Program-made: the position numbers and the translations under genes | Source: a virus | IMG/VR virus record: IMGVR_UViG_3300046809_000449 | Location: 1 to 34,323 of that record | Reading direction: 5' to 3' (one strand) | DNA: 34,323 nucleotides | Notes under the pieces: model-generated | What the model was told of the DNA's origin: nothing | What the model saw: the letters and a program-made list of their open reading frames with translations, nothing else | Database searches by the model: none | Shown here: positions 28,052-34,323 of the stretch, piece by piece | How the letters are laid out: every line of letters begins with the position of its first letter | Numbering within the stretch: position 1 is the stretch's first letter

Positions 28052-28555
28052 ATGATCATCATGGCACTCGATGCCGCACTGCGGACAGGCGTGGCGATCG
28101 GCGAGGCCGGCCAAGCGCCGTTCCTGAATTGCGTCGACTTCAACAGACCGCACGACGAGCACCCCGACATTTTCGGGCGCGCCATCAAGTGGATAGCGCG
28201 GACCTGTGTCGAGCGGACGCCGGCGCTCCTGGTGATCGAGGGCATCGTTCCGGTTCACGACAAGACAATCCAATCGGGGCTGTTCGCCATATTCACCGGC
28301 GTCGCCAACGCCAAGGGCATCAAGGTGCTCGTGGCGCCGATCCAGACGTGGCGAGCGTTCGTCCTGGGCGACGGCAAGCTTCCGAAGGCCAAGGCCAAGC
28401 AGCGCGCCGTCTCGGTGGTGCATCAGCTCGGGTGGGCTGAGGCCGACGTCGACCACAACGCAGCGGAAGCGGGCTGCCAGTGGCTGTGGGCGTGCTCCCA
28501 GGTCGAGCCGAAGAGCGTGCCGCGCATTCCGCTGTTCATGAGAGGTGCGGCATGA
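28052..28555 (+). CDS. RuvC-like Holliday junction resolvase
   Basis: A 167-residue RNase H-fold nuclease. Strand one gives the catalytic D7 (MIIMALDAALRTGVAIGE), strand four E63 (ALLVIEGIVP), and the last helix D134 with H135 (DHNAAEAGCQWLWA). These are the acidic residues expected in RuvC-type resolvases. It would resolve branched DNA before packaging. GGGGGAGG precedes the ATG. It overlaps the methyltransferase gene by ATGA. Confidence 0.78.
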   Translation: MIIMALDAALRTGVAIGEAGQAPFLNCVDFNRPHDEHPDIFGRAIKWIARTCVERTPALLVIEGIVPVHDKTIQSGLFAIFTGVANAKGIKVLVAPIQTWRAFVLGDGKLPKAKAKQRAVSVVHQLGWAEADVDHNAAEAGCQWLWACSQVEPKSVPRIPLFMRGAA

Positions 28556-29682
28556 TGTCGAAGCTCCCCGCGCGCCGTCCCACCCCCGCAGTCGGCAAGA
28601 GCTACTACGCCGAGGCCCGGCGCAGCTTGGCGCTGGCGGTGCGCATCGATGAGATCAAGAGGGTCCGCGATCTCGCGGTGGCGGCCGCGGCCTACGCCAA
28701 GCAGGCACGCGATTCCCAGCTCATTGCTAATGCGACTGAGATCAGGAGGCGCGCCGAGATCAAGGCCGGCGAAAAGCTGATCGAGATGGCGAAGAGCGGC
28801 GCACGGGCTGTGCGCAAAAACATGAAGTCGCAGCCTGCTACTTCAAGACTTGCCGATCTTGGCATCGACAAGACGCAGTCGAGCCGGTGGCAGAAGCTCG
28901 CCGCATTGCCGAAGGCCGACCAAGAGCGCGTGGTGACGAAAGCGCGCAAGATGGCGGTGGCGGCCGCCGAAGGCGACAAGGCTATGATCAAGGAGGTGCG
29001 GGCCGAGCAACAAAAGAAAAAGGTCGAACATCGCGCAAAGCGCGAAGCAGAACTTGCGAGGAAGATAAAGGCGCTGCCAGATGAGCGTTTCGGTGTCATT
29101 GTGGCAGACCCGCCTTGGGACCGCTCGCTATATAGCCGTGAAACCGGCGGCGACCGTCACGCTGAAAATCATTATCCAATACAATCCGATGCTCAGATCG
29201 CAGCGTTGCCGGTTGCAACTATTGCGGCATCTGATTGTGTGCTCGGCCTCTGGTGCACTGATCCTTATCGTGGCGTCGACGTTTTGCGTGCATGGGGGTT
29301 TAAACCGAAAACTTATTTTGTATGGATAAAGGACATTGTTGAGATCGATGTCAGCATTGAGCATCGCAAGCTTCTCGGCATCGGCGGCGGACGCGTGTTG
29401 TATGAAACCGGCAGCGCCGGTACTGGATTCTGGAACCGCGACCGCGACGAAATTCTACTGATTGGATGTCTTGGCAAGCCTGTCTGTCCTGCGCTTGGAT
29501 CGCAGGGCGAAAGCGTTTGGTTTGCGGCCCGTGGCAAGCATTCGGAAAAGCCCGATTGCGCGCTCGATTGGTTCGACAAGCACTTTCCCAACACACCAAA
29601 GATCGAATTAAACGCGCGGCGTGCAAGGGCAAATTGGAAAAGGTGGGGCCTCGAAGCACCAGAGCAGGAGGCCGCGGAATGA
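28552..29682 (+). CDS. MT-A70-family adenine N6 methyltransferase
   Basis: A 376-residue protein from ATG 28552, which overlaps the previous stop. Residues ~1-165 are helical and basic with an HTH-like part (LADLGIDKTQSSRWQKLAALP), a fusion typical of phage MT-A70 proteins. Residues ~175-360 are the methyltransferase: FGVIVADPPW (DPPW at 186-189), LGLWCTDPYRGVDVLRAWGF, FVWIKD and GFWNRDRDEILLIG. It probably makes N6-methyladenine in phage DNA for protection from restriction. DPPW is intact, so activity is likely. Confidence 0.85.
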   Translation: MMSKLPARRPTPAVGKSYYAEARRSLALAVRIDEIKRVRDLAVAAAAYAKQARDSQLIANATEIRRRAEIKAGEKLIEMAKSGARAVRKNMKSQPATSRLADLGIDKTQSSRWQKLAALPKADQERVVTKARKMAVAAAEGDKAMIKEVRAEQQKKKVEHRAKREAELARKIKALPDERFGVIVADPPWDRSLYSRETGGDRHAENHYPIQSDAQIAALPVATIAASDCVLGLWCTDPYRGVDVLRAWGFKPKTYFVWIKDIVEIDVSIEHRKLLGIGGGRVLYETGSAGTGFWNRDRDEILLIGCLGKPVCPALGSQGESVWFAARGKHSEKPDCALDWFDKHFPNTPKIELNARRARANWKRWGLEAPEQEAAE

Positions 29683-30392
29683 AGGAATTCGATCGCGACC
29701 ACGCGTGGCAGATGCCGCTAGCCTGCAAGTTTCTCGATCCCCATTACCGCTCTAACGGATTTGAGATCGAACGATACGACTTTGATCATCCGATGCAGAA
29801 GCGTCATGTCGACGTGACGCTTCGCAAGGAAGCTATATTTCATAACGTAGACGAGAAGATTTACCGCCGTCGGCGTGATGGGAGGGCTGGGGAAAAGGTG
29901 AGCGTCGAAACGTGGTCCTGTTCGGTGGTCGGGCGCGAGCGGCGCGGTTGGATATGGCCCGGCGAAACCAACGACGCATCGGTGCTGCTGGTGTGCTTTT
30001 CTGACGATCCCGGGTTTGATGATGGGGCATGGCGGCGCGTCACACAACTCGATTGTTTGTGGATTCCGTTCGCTCCGCTACGCGATTGGTTTTGGGCTAT
30101 TGGTGAAGATAATTTCGAGCTGCAGGACAACCTGCAATCAAATCACTCGATTTCTCGCAAGGTGCCAATCGCCCAGATCATTGCAGCTTTGGGTCAAAGC
30201 GTCAGGCGTTCGCTGATTACTGAATCCTACGATGTGACTGCATGGGTCGAATCCGATTTGCGTGCCGCTTCCGGCTGGGCGCAGCGCGACAAGTATTTTG
30301 AATCGTTGAGCGCCGAGCACAAGAATCGCTTCGCTGGTTTGAAGTGGTCGCTCGACGCGGCCGAATTCGGAATAGCGGAGGCGGCCGAATGA
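29679..30392 (+). CDS. Hypothetical protein
   Basis: A 237-residue protein whose ATG overlaps the methyltransferase stop (ATGA). The first ~95 residues look alpha/beta (DRDHAWQMPLACKFLDPHYRS, FDHPMQKRHVDVTLRKEAIF), with a basic loop KIYRRRRDGRAGEK. The middle is rich in Trp (GRERRGWIWPGETND). The C-terminus is helical (SVRRSLITESYDVTAWVESDL). No family was recognised. Tight coupling on both sides suggests a role in the DNA-modification or nucleotide set, but this is a guess. Confidence 0.5.
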   Translation: MKEFDRDHAWQMPLACKFLDPHYRSNGFEIERYDFDHPMQKRHVDVTLRKEAIFHNVDEKIYRRRRDGRAGEKVSVETWSCSVVGRERRGWIWPGETNDASVLLVCFSDDPGFDDGAWRRVTQLDCLWIPFAPLRDWFWAIGEDNFELQDNLQSNHSISRKVPIAQIIAALGQSVRRSLITESYDVTAWVESDLRAASGWAQRDKYFESLSAEHKNRFAGLKWSLDAAEFGIAEAAE

Positions 30393-30730
30393 AGCGCGTC
30401 ATCCTCGAAAGCCCGTATCAAGGCGGCCTGATAGCGCGCTGGCTCAACGTGCGTTTTGCGCGCGCCTGCATGCGCGATTGCCTGATGCGCGGCGAGGCGC
30501 CGATCGCGTCGCATTTGCTCTACACGCAGCGCGGCGTTTTGAATGACGACGTGCCTGACGAGCGCGAGCTGGGCATCAACGCCGGTCACGCGTGGATCTC
30601 AAGCGCCGATGCGATGGTGGTCTACATGCCGAAGCTCGGCGTCGTTACGCCCGGCATGAACATCGGCATTCAGAAGGCGCGCGCGATCGGTATCCCGATC
30701 GAGTTTAGAAGGCTGGAAGCACAGGGATGA
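30389..30730 (+). CDS. DUF7768-like (nucleoside 2-deoxyribosyltransferase-fold) protein
   Basis: A 113-residue protein whose ATG overlaps the previous stop. It contains RVILESPYQGG, MRDCLMRGEAPIASHLLYTQRGVLNDDVPDERELGI and ISSADAMVVYM, ending PGMNIGIQKARAIGIPIEFR. This is the DUF7768 pattern, related to nucleoside 2-deoxyribosyltransferases and similar nucleotide-binding folds. A role in nucleotide metabolism or sensing is plausible; the substrate is unknown. Confidence 0.7.
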   Translation: MKRVILESPYQGGLIARWLNVRFARACMRDCLMRGEAPIASHLLYTQRGVLNDDVPDERELGINAGHAWISSADAMVVYMPKLGVVTPGMNIGIQKARAIGIPIEFRRLEAQG

Positions 30731-31170
30731 AACGGCATGAAACGCTGGTTTCGCGTTTACGAGGACGTTTTAGATGACCCGAAAGTGCAGCGCCTGTCCG
30801 GCGATCTGTTCAAGGTGCTTTTAAATTTGTGGTGCCTGACTTCACGAAACGATGGCGTATTGCCGCCCCTCGACGAGATTGTCTTTGCTACTCGCATGGA
30901 TTACGCATCTTGCGACAAGGCGTTGAAAGAACTGCAAAAACGTGGCTTGGTCGAAAACCATTCGGGTACCCTAAAGCCACACAATTGGAACGTTCGCCAA
31001 TTTAAAAACGACGTTTCAACAAACAGGGTGAAACGGTTTCGGCAACGGAAACGAAACGGTGGTGAAACGTTTCATGAAACGCCCCCAGAGAGAGAGACAG
31101 AGACAGATACAGATACAGAATCAGAGGGCAGAGAGAGAGTCGCGCGCGCGACCCCCCCTGAAACGTTTCA
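30728..31170. other. Candidate replication origin with TGAAACG iterons
   Basis: TGAAACG or its complement occurs at 30728, 30738, 31012 (complement), 31029, 31063, 31075 and 31159. Two of these lie in the perfect 12-bp palindrome TGAAACGTTTCA (31063-31074 and 31159-31170). A purine-rich GAGAGACAGAGA tract (about 31087-31140) lies between the palindromes, and AT-richer sequence lies near 30993-31010. An origin inside the initiator gene, coding for its flexible linker, is the lambda O arrangement. Origin function is inference. Confidence 0.45.
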
Positions 31171-31558
31171 CTGGCCAAAAAACTTCCGGAAACAGTTCGA
31201 AAAGGTTTACCCAGTGCAGCGCGGGATGGCAGCCGGATTAGCCGCACTCGAAAATGTTAAAGGAAAAATATCGTTCGAATTTTTGATTGCTGCGATACGC
31301 AAATACGAAGCGACAAAGCCGCCAGACCGCGAATGGCTAAACCCGAAAACCTACATCGAACAGGAGCGGTGGAATGACAAACCAGCACGCACCAGCGGAA
31401 AGCACGAGCCTACCAGCGCCGAGCGCGCCGCGCGCCGCGCTCTCGAACTTGAAGCCCTCGAACGTGCGGGCACTGCTGGCAGCGCGCCTGACGCGATCGG
31501 AGGCAATGAAATTGGTGGCGATCATGCTCGGGAAATATCCGGGCTCAAACGCTCGTGA
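30737..31558 (+). CDS. Replication initiator (winged-helix, O-like)
   Basis: A 273-residue protein. Residues 1-~90 form a winged-helix domain typical of phage replication proteins (MKRWFRVYEDVLDDPKVQRL, FKVLLNLWCLTSRNDGVLP, DKALKELQKRGLVE). Residues ~95-140 are a linker (FRQRKRNGGETFHETPPERE, then ETDTDTESEG) encoded by simple repeats and palindromes. Residues ~145-215 form a helical domain (FRKQFEKVYPVQRGMAAGLAAL, then FLIAAIRKYEATKPPDREWL) like the DnaB-contacting part of replisome organisers. ACAGGGA precedes the ATG. It likely opens its own internal origin and recruits helicase. Confidence 0.68.
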   Translation: MKRWFRVYEDVLDDPKVQRLSGDLFKVLLNLWCLTSRNDGVLPPLDEIVFATRMDYASCDKALKELQKRGLVENHSGTLKPHNWNVRQFKNDVSTNRVKRFRQRKRNGGETFHETPPERETETDTDTESEGRERVARATPPETFHWPKNFRKQFEKVYPVQRGMAAGLAALENVKGKISFEFLIAAIRKYEATKPPDREWLNPKTYIEQERWNDKPARTSGKHEPTSAERAARRALELEALERAGTAGSAPDAIGGNEIGGDHAREISGLKRS

Positions 31559-32102
31559 CCCTGCGAGCTACCACGACGCGCTCGCCGCCGCGCTGTGCGA
31601 TCAGCCGCGCGACATCGCCATCGCTTGCGCTAACCTCAACGGCGTCGTGACCGAGTGCATGTTCAAGCCAACCGTTGCCGACATCGTACGTTGGTGCGCG
31701 CGCGAAACAGCACCGTTTGTCGAGCGCATGCGCGAGCACAATGCCGAGATCGAGGCAGCAAACGCCAAAGCCAAAGCGGCGCCACTGATGGACCGCAAGG
31801 GTCGACCGTCATACGAAGAAATGCAGGAAAAACTCGGCAAAACATTCGGCCTTAAGCTTGTCGATGCGCTTGATCGCCTGCGCGATCCCGACGATGAAGA
31901 ACGCGAGAAGCGCGCAAAAGCCGAGCGCGCCGGCATGATGAACAAACGCAATCATCGCGCAATCCTCGCCGAGTATGCGTCGCTCAGCATCGATCCGGTC
32001 TATGCGAGCGATGGCACGCTGGCATCGCCATCGCTGCTGCGCTCGATCAAGCGCATGCCAAGGAAGCCCGACAATGCGCCTGTCCACGATAGCGATCGAT
32101 AG
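31374..32102 (+). CDS. Replication-region protein, possible helicase-loader analogue
   Basis: A 242-residue protein starting at ATG 31374 with AGGAG 8 bases upstream; it overlaps the initiator gene by 185 bases in another frame. A later ATG (31506) would shorten the overlap. It contains SEAMKLVAIMLGKYPGSNARD, then DIAIACANLNGVVTECMFKPTVADIVRWCARE, and a long helical region (ERMREHNAEIEAANAKAKAA, then YEEMQEKLGKTFGLKLVDAL). No P-loop is visible, so it is not a DnaC-type ATPase. By position it may help load the host helicase, as lambda P does; that is inference. Confidence 0.5.
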   Translation: MTNQHAPAESTSLPAPSAPRAALSNLKPSNVRALLAARLTRSEAMKLVAIMLGKYPGSNARDPASYHDALAAALCDQPRDIAIACANLNGVVTECMFKPTVADIVRWCARETAPFVERMREHNAEIEAANAKAKAAPLMDRKGRPSYEEMQEKLGKTFGLKLVDALDRLRDPDDEEREKRAKAERAGMMNKRNHRAILAEYASLSIDPVYASDGTLASPSLLRSIKRMPRKPDNAPVHDSDR

Positions 32103-32559
32103 CGATCTGCCGCTCGTCCCGGCGCAGTGGTCCGCCGCGTGGGTGCAGCGCCGCCTGATCGAAGCCTACAGCGTCGAGCGCCGGTTGCCGCGATCACGCC
32201 GACGCGCCATCACCAACGCCTGGCCGTCCATGGTGGTCGAGTTCGCCGACGTCGTCGGGCGCGCCGATGACGCTCGCGAGCAGATCCTGCAATCGTGGGA
32301 ATACGCCGATGCGAGCGTGTCGTCCGAGGATGTCTCGCGCATGGAAGCCGCTCACGACTGGCTGCCCAACATCCTCGGTTCGTACCCACAAGAACGGCTT
32401 TGCCTCGCACAATGGGCGACTGCGATCGCCTATCGCCGATCACTGCGCAGGCTGCTTGCACAACGCCGCTGGTCACGGACCACGTTCTACCGGTACGTCA
32501 CCGCCGGTGCGCACGTCATCGCGCTCGAGTTGCGGCGACGTGACGAGCCGGTGCTGTGA
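32074..32559 (+). CDS. DUF6362 family protein (candidate late regulator)
   Basis: A 161-residue protein, start ATG 32074 overlapping the previous gene by 29 bases (GGAAGCC upstream). The body (WVQRRLIEAYSVERRLPRSRR, then YPQERLCLAQWATAIAYRRSLRRLLAQRRWSRTTFYRYVTAG) matches DUF6362 of alphaproteobacterial phages. The C-terminal half ends in an HTH-like segment (RRWSRTTFYRYV). Lying between replication genes and terminase, it holds the place of late-gene activators such as RinA or ArpU; the role is inferred. Confidence 0.65.
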   Translation: MRLSTIAIDSDLPLVPAQWSAAWVQRRLIEAYSVERRLPRSRRRAITNAWPSMVVEFADVVGRADDAREQILQSWEYADASVSSEDVSRMEAAHDWLPNILGSYPQERLCLAQWATAIAYRRSLRRLLAQRRWSRTTFYRYVTAGAHVIALELRRRDEPVL

Positions 32560-32949
32560 ATTGGATGCCGTGAAGCAGGGGCGGCAGGCTGGCGTGCTTG
32601 CCCCACCGATATAGCACCCGTCTCCCGGTTCAGCCAAACCATCTTGACAGACATGAAACCTATGGTACCAATGGGCACATCCATACATGCTTGAGTGGAA
32701 TGGCGCGCCCGGGCCTCGCCCATGCGTCTTTGCACTGCCCTATATCACCCTACATCTCACCCTAAACAAACGCACCAGCGACCCGTTTGCCGGGCTTGGC
32801 GGGCCATTCGGCTTGGCCTGCTCGTTGACCGGGGGGGGATGCTAAAAATTAGGATGGCCGCTCGGTATGACCGCGCGTGTGGTCTCGCGTTGGTGGCCGC
32901 AGGTTTTGGAATACCGGCAGGAATAACGTTCCATCAGATGGAATAAGCC
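32560..32949 (+). promoter_or_regulatory. Long intergenic region before the late genes
   Basis: About 390 bases with no well-supported gene. It contains a sigma70-like promoter (TTGACA 32644-32649, 16-bp spacer, TACCAA 32666-32671). It also has a small palindrome around TGGTACCA, a G-run (GGGGGGG near 32832), and a GGCTTGGCGGGCC-like patch near 32793-32820 that recalls degenerate pentamer units. It is a plausible site for late promoter control by the DUF6362 protein. Confidence 0.4.
32839..32946 (+). CDS. Possible 35-residue ORF
   Basis: MLKIRMAARYDRACGLALVAA through to FHQME, directly after a G-rich Shine-Dalgarno-like run and ending 3 bases before the next ATG. It has a short hydrophobic middle. 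Weak support; it could be chance. Confidence 0.25.
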   Translation: MLKIRMAARYDRACGLALVAAGFGIPAGITFHQME

Positions 32950-33186
32950 ATGGGCATCCTGATCAGCTTCCTCGAACTGCTGCTCTACATCGCGGTCATC
33001 GTTTTTGTGGCCTATTGCGTCGAGTGGCTGATCACGAGCTTCATGGGCTGGTCGATCGACGCCAACGTCTACAAGTTCGGCAAGATCATCGTCGGCTTGC
33101 TGTGCCTCATCGCGATCGTGGTCTGGATCGCCAGCGTGTTGGGCCTGGGCGTCGGGTTTCCGCACTTCCTGGTCTACCGGGGATAG
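32950..33186 (+). CDS. Small two-helix membrane protein
   Basis: A 78-residue protein with an N-terminal transmembrane helix (LISFLELLLYIAVIVFVAYCV) and a second one (IIVGLLCLIAIVVWIASVLGL), joined by a short polar loop (GWSIDANVYKFGK). The topology resembles holins or superinfection-exclusion proteins, but the gene lies near terminase rather than beside the amidase, so the role is open. It starts after the candidate late promoter. Confidence 0.6.
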   Translation: MGILISFLELLLYIAVIVFVAYCVEWLITSFMGWSIDANVYKFGKIIVGLLCLIAIVVWIASVLGLGVGFPHFLVYRG

Positions 33187-33235
33187 GGCGGGTTGGCGCG
33201 AGGTTAGGTGCCGGTTATGGCCGGTCGGAAAGGCT

Positions 33236-33259
33236 TGAAGGAAACAGCATGACCCGTGG
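33236..33259 (+). repeat. 24-bp direct repeat, copy 1 (relict terminase start)
   Basis: Identical to 34163-34186, which spans the ribosome site and first codons of the terminase small subunit gene. In this copy the reading frame MTRG continues for only six more codons before TGA. The two copies bracket the 295-residue gene. Confidence 0.75.
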
Positions 33260-33265
33260 ACGAAG

Positions 33266-34153
33266 ATGCCGACCGTATTGACGGCGATCATTCCCGCCGG
33301 AGAGACCGTGTCCGATGTGGTCGATCTTGCGGGTGCCACTGCCGTTGTCGGCATCGCCATGCCGCCGGACTGGACCTCGGCGACCACCACGATACTTGGT
33401 TCGCCGGATGGTGTTTTCTTTTACGAGTTGCACGATGGCGTCACCGGGCTCGAGCTTGCTTTCAATGTCAGACCCGGTTCGTTGGTGATGCTCAACCCGA
33501 ACCGGCTGCGCAGTTGTGTCGCGATCAAGCTGCGCTCTGGCACGAGCAGCAATCCCGTCGTGCAGGAAGGCACGCGCCAATTCGGCATTGTTGTCGAGGG
33601 CGACGTCGCGGCGCAGCCGGGCACGGGCACCACTGCGCATGTCATCGAGGACGGCAGCAATGGTTTTCACGGCGTCGAGCAACAATTCGAGGCACGGGGG
33701 CCGATGACCGTTGCGCTTCAGACGTGGGCGAAATCGAGCAATCGCGAAGTGGGATTTGAAATATTCAACTCTGATGGCGGCGCCAGAGTGTATTTCGATC
33801 TCGCCAACAACGAGATCTATGCCAATTATACCCACGGCGGCGGCTTTGCCATTTTCAACGAGGCGATCGAGGGGCCTGGTGCGAATGGCTGGTGGAAGTG
33901 CAGCGCCGCGATCGATCTTGCTCCGATCAGCCCTGGCCACACGTTTCGGATCATGATCGACAAGGACAAGTCCGGCGGTCAGGTCTGGCCCGGTGACGGC
34001 GTCAGTTTTGTGCAGGTCTGGCAGCCATCGTTGACGGAGGATGGCGGTTCCAATCTGCTGGTAAGCCCGGAGGACTTAACCGATCCGAGCTGGGAGCCGT
34101 CCGGCGCGACGGTGCAGAATTTTCCCGGCGATATTCTGCCGGCGGCGCCATGA
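33266..34153 (+). CDS. Structural-type phage protein with lectin-like C-terminus
   Basis: A 295-residue protein with GGACGAAG before the ATG. Residues 1-~112 (LTAIIPAGETVSDVVDLAG, then VVGIAMPPDWTSATTTILGSPDG and SCVAIKLRSGTSSNPVVQEGTR) resemble a beta domain found in structural proteins of alphaproteobacterial phages. Residues ~130-270 look like a carbohydrate-binding-type sandwich (MTVALQTWAKSSNREVGFEIF, then RVYFDLANNEIYANYTHGGGF and GWWKCSAAIDLAPISPGHTFRI). It is probably a fibre or capsid decoration. It lies outside the tail module, in a segment flanked by the 24-bp repeat. Confidence 0.55.
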   Translation: MPTVLTAIIPAGETVSDVVDLAGATAVVGIAMPPDWTSATTTILGSPDGVFFYELHDGVTGLELAFNVRPGSLVMLNPNRLRSCVAIKLRSGTSSNPVVQEGTRQFGIVVEGDVAAQPGTGTTAHVIEDGSNGFHGVEQQFEARGPMTVALQTWAKSSNREVGFEIFNSDGGARVYFDLANNEIYANYTHGGGFAIFNEAIEGPGANGWWKCSAAIDLAPISPGHTFRIMIDKDKSGGQVWPGDGVSFVQVWQPSLTEDGGSNLLVSPEDLTDPSWEPSGATVQNFPGDILPAAP

Positions 34154-34162
34154 TGCAATCGA

Positions 34163-34186
34163 TGAAGGAAACAGCATGACCCGTGG
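34163..34186 (+). repeat. 24-bp direct repeat, copy 2 (terminase start)
   Basis: Contains AAGGAAACAGC and the ATG with codons for MTRG of the terminase small subunit. Identical to 33236-33259; the flanking sequences differ. Confidence 0.75.
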
Positions 34187-34323
34187 TCCGCGTCCTATTC
34201 CGACGCATCTCAAGCTCTTGCGTGGCAACACCGGCAAGCGCCCGCTCAACAAGGACGAGCCGCAGCCCGAGCCATTCACCGATGTGCCGGACCCGCCGTC
34301 GTTCGTGACCGGCTATGCGGCCG
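34176..34323 (+). CDS. terS: Terminase small subunit, P27 family (partial)
   Basis: The first ~49 residues of a gene cut by the window end: MTRGPRPIPTHLKLLRGNTG, then KRPLNKDEPQPEPFTDVPDPPSFVTGYA. The PxPTxLKxLRGNPGKRPLN opening and the EPxPxP stretch are hallmarks of P27-type small terminase subunits, which recognise phage DNA and recruit the large subunit for packaging. AAGGAAACAGC precedes the ATG. It marks the start of the packaging/head module, which must continue beyond the window. Confidence 0.88.
   Translation, partial: MTRGPRPIPTHLKLLRGNTGKRPLNKDEPQPEPFTDVPDPPSFVTGYAA

Overview
The window is a long stretch of a temperate, siphovirus-like bacteriophage genome, high in G+C, whose gene families point to an alphaproteobacterial host of the Hyphomicrobiales (Bradyrhizobium/Rhodopseudomonas-like). 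Supporting clues are a GapR/DUF2312-like protein, a DnaA domain-IV protein, P27-family terminase, DUF6441 and DUF6362 proteins, a YqaJ exonuclease and a VPLPA/PEP-CTERM protein. The attachment core (3' end of a tRNA-Pro(GGG)) lies in the middle of the gene map, between the lysis module and the integrase. The window starts inside the tail module and ends in the terminase small subunit, so this is the phage (excised or circular) gene order rather than an integrated prophage with two ends. The host genus is inference.

Layout. 1-12651 (+ strand): late region with a tail-associated DUF6441 protein, tape measure, hub and baseplate-like proteins, fibre/appendage genes (one with a SPRY-like domain, one lectin-like), then lysis genes (membrane coiled-coil protein and amidase). 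A partial minus-strand secreted HNH protein sits at the left edge. An endonuclease VII-type homing gene has invaded the small membrane gene before the amidase and left a stranded copy of that gene's 5' end.

12655-15799 (- strand): short genes, one interrupted by an in-frame TGA, then attP with paired CTCCGGTGG direct repeats on both sides of the tRNA core, integrase and an excisionase-like HTH protein.

15656-26226 (- strand): a long early operon with many stop/start overlaps: small zinc-ribbon proteins, a ParB-like protein, a DnaA domain-IV protein, a candidate annealing protein plus YqaJ exonuclease split by an HNH gene, a PEP-CTERM protein and a ParB-like GHR protein. 26227-26977: immunity region with divergent repressor and Cro-like genes and 14-bp ACCAGNNNNCTGGT operators, two of which cover a strong leftward promoter. 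26974-32559 (+ strand): regulator, GapR-like protein, RuvC-like resolvase, MT-A70 adenine methyltransferase, DUF7768-like protein, replication initiator with iteron-like TGAAACG repeats inside it (candidate origin), and a DUF6362 protein where a late regulator would be expected. 32560-34323: candidate late promoter, small membrane protein, a structural-type gene bracketed by a 24-bp direct repeat, and the start of the terminase small subunit.

The most unusual feature is a family of nine arrays of strictly 5-bp-phased CCNNG units (136 units in all, 11-18 per array). They lie between genes, all in the same genomic orientation whichever way the flanking genes run. Eight punctuate the leftward early operon. 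The ninth is in the late tail operon, where it reads against transcription and appears to have its own minus-strand promoter and intrinsic terminator, i.e. a candidate antisense small RNA.
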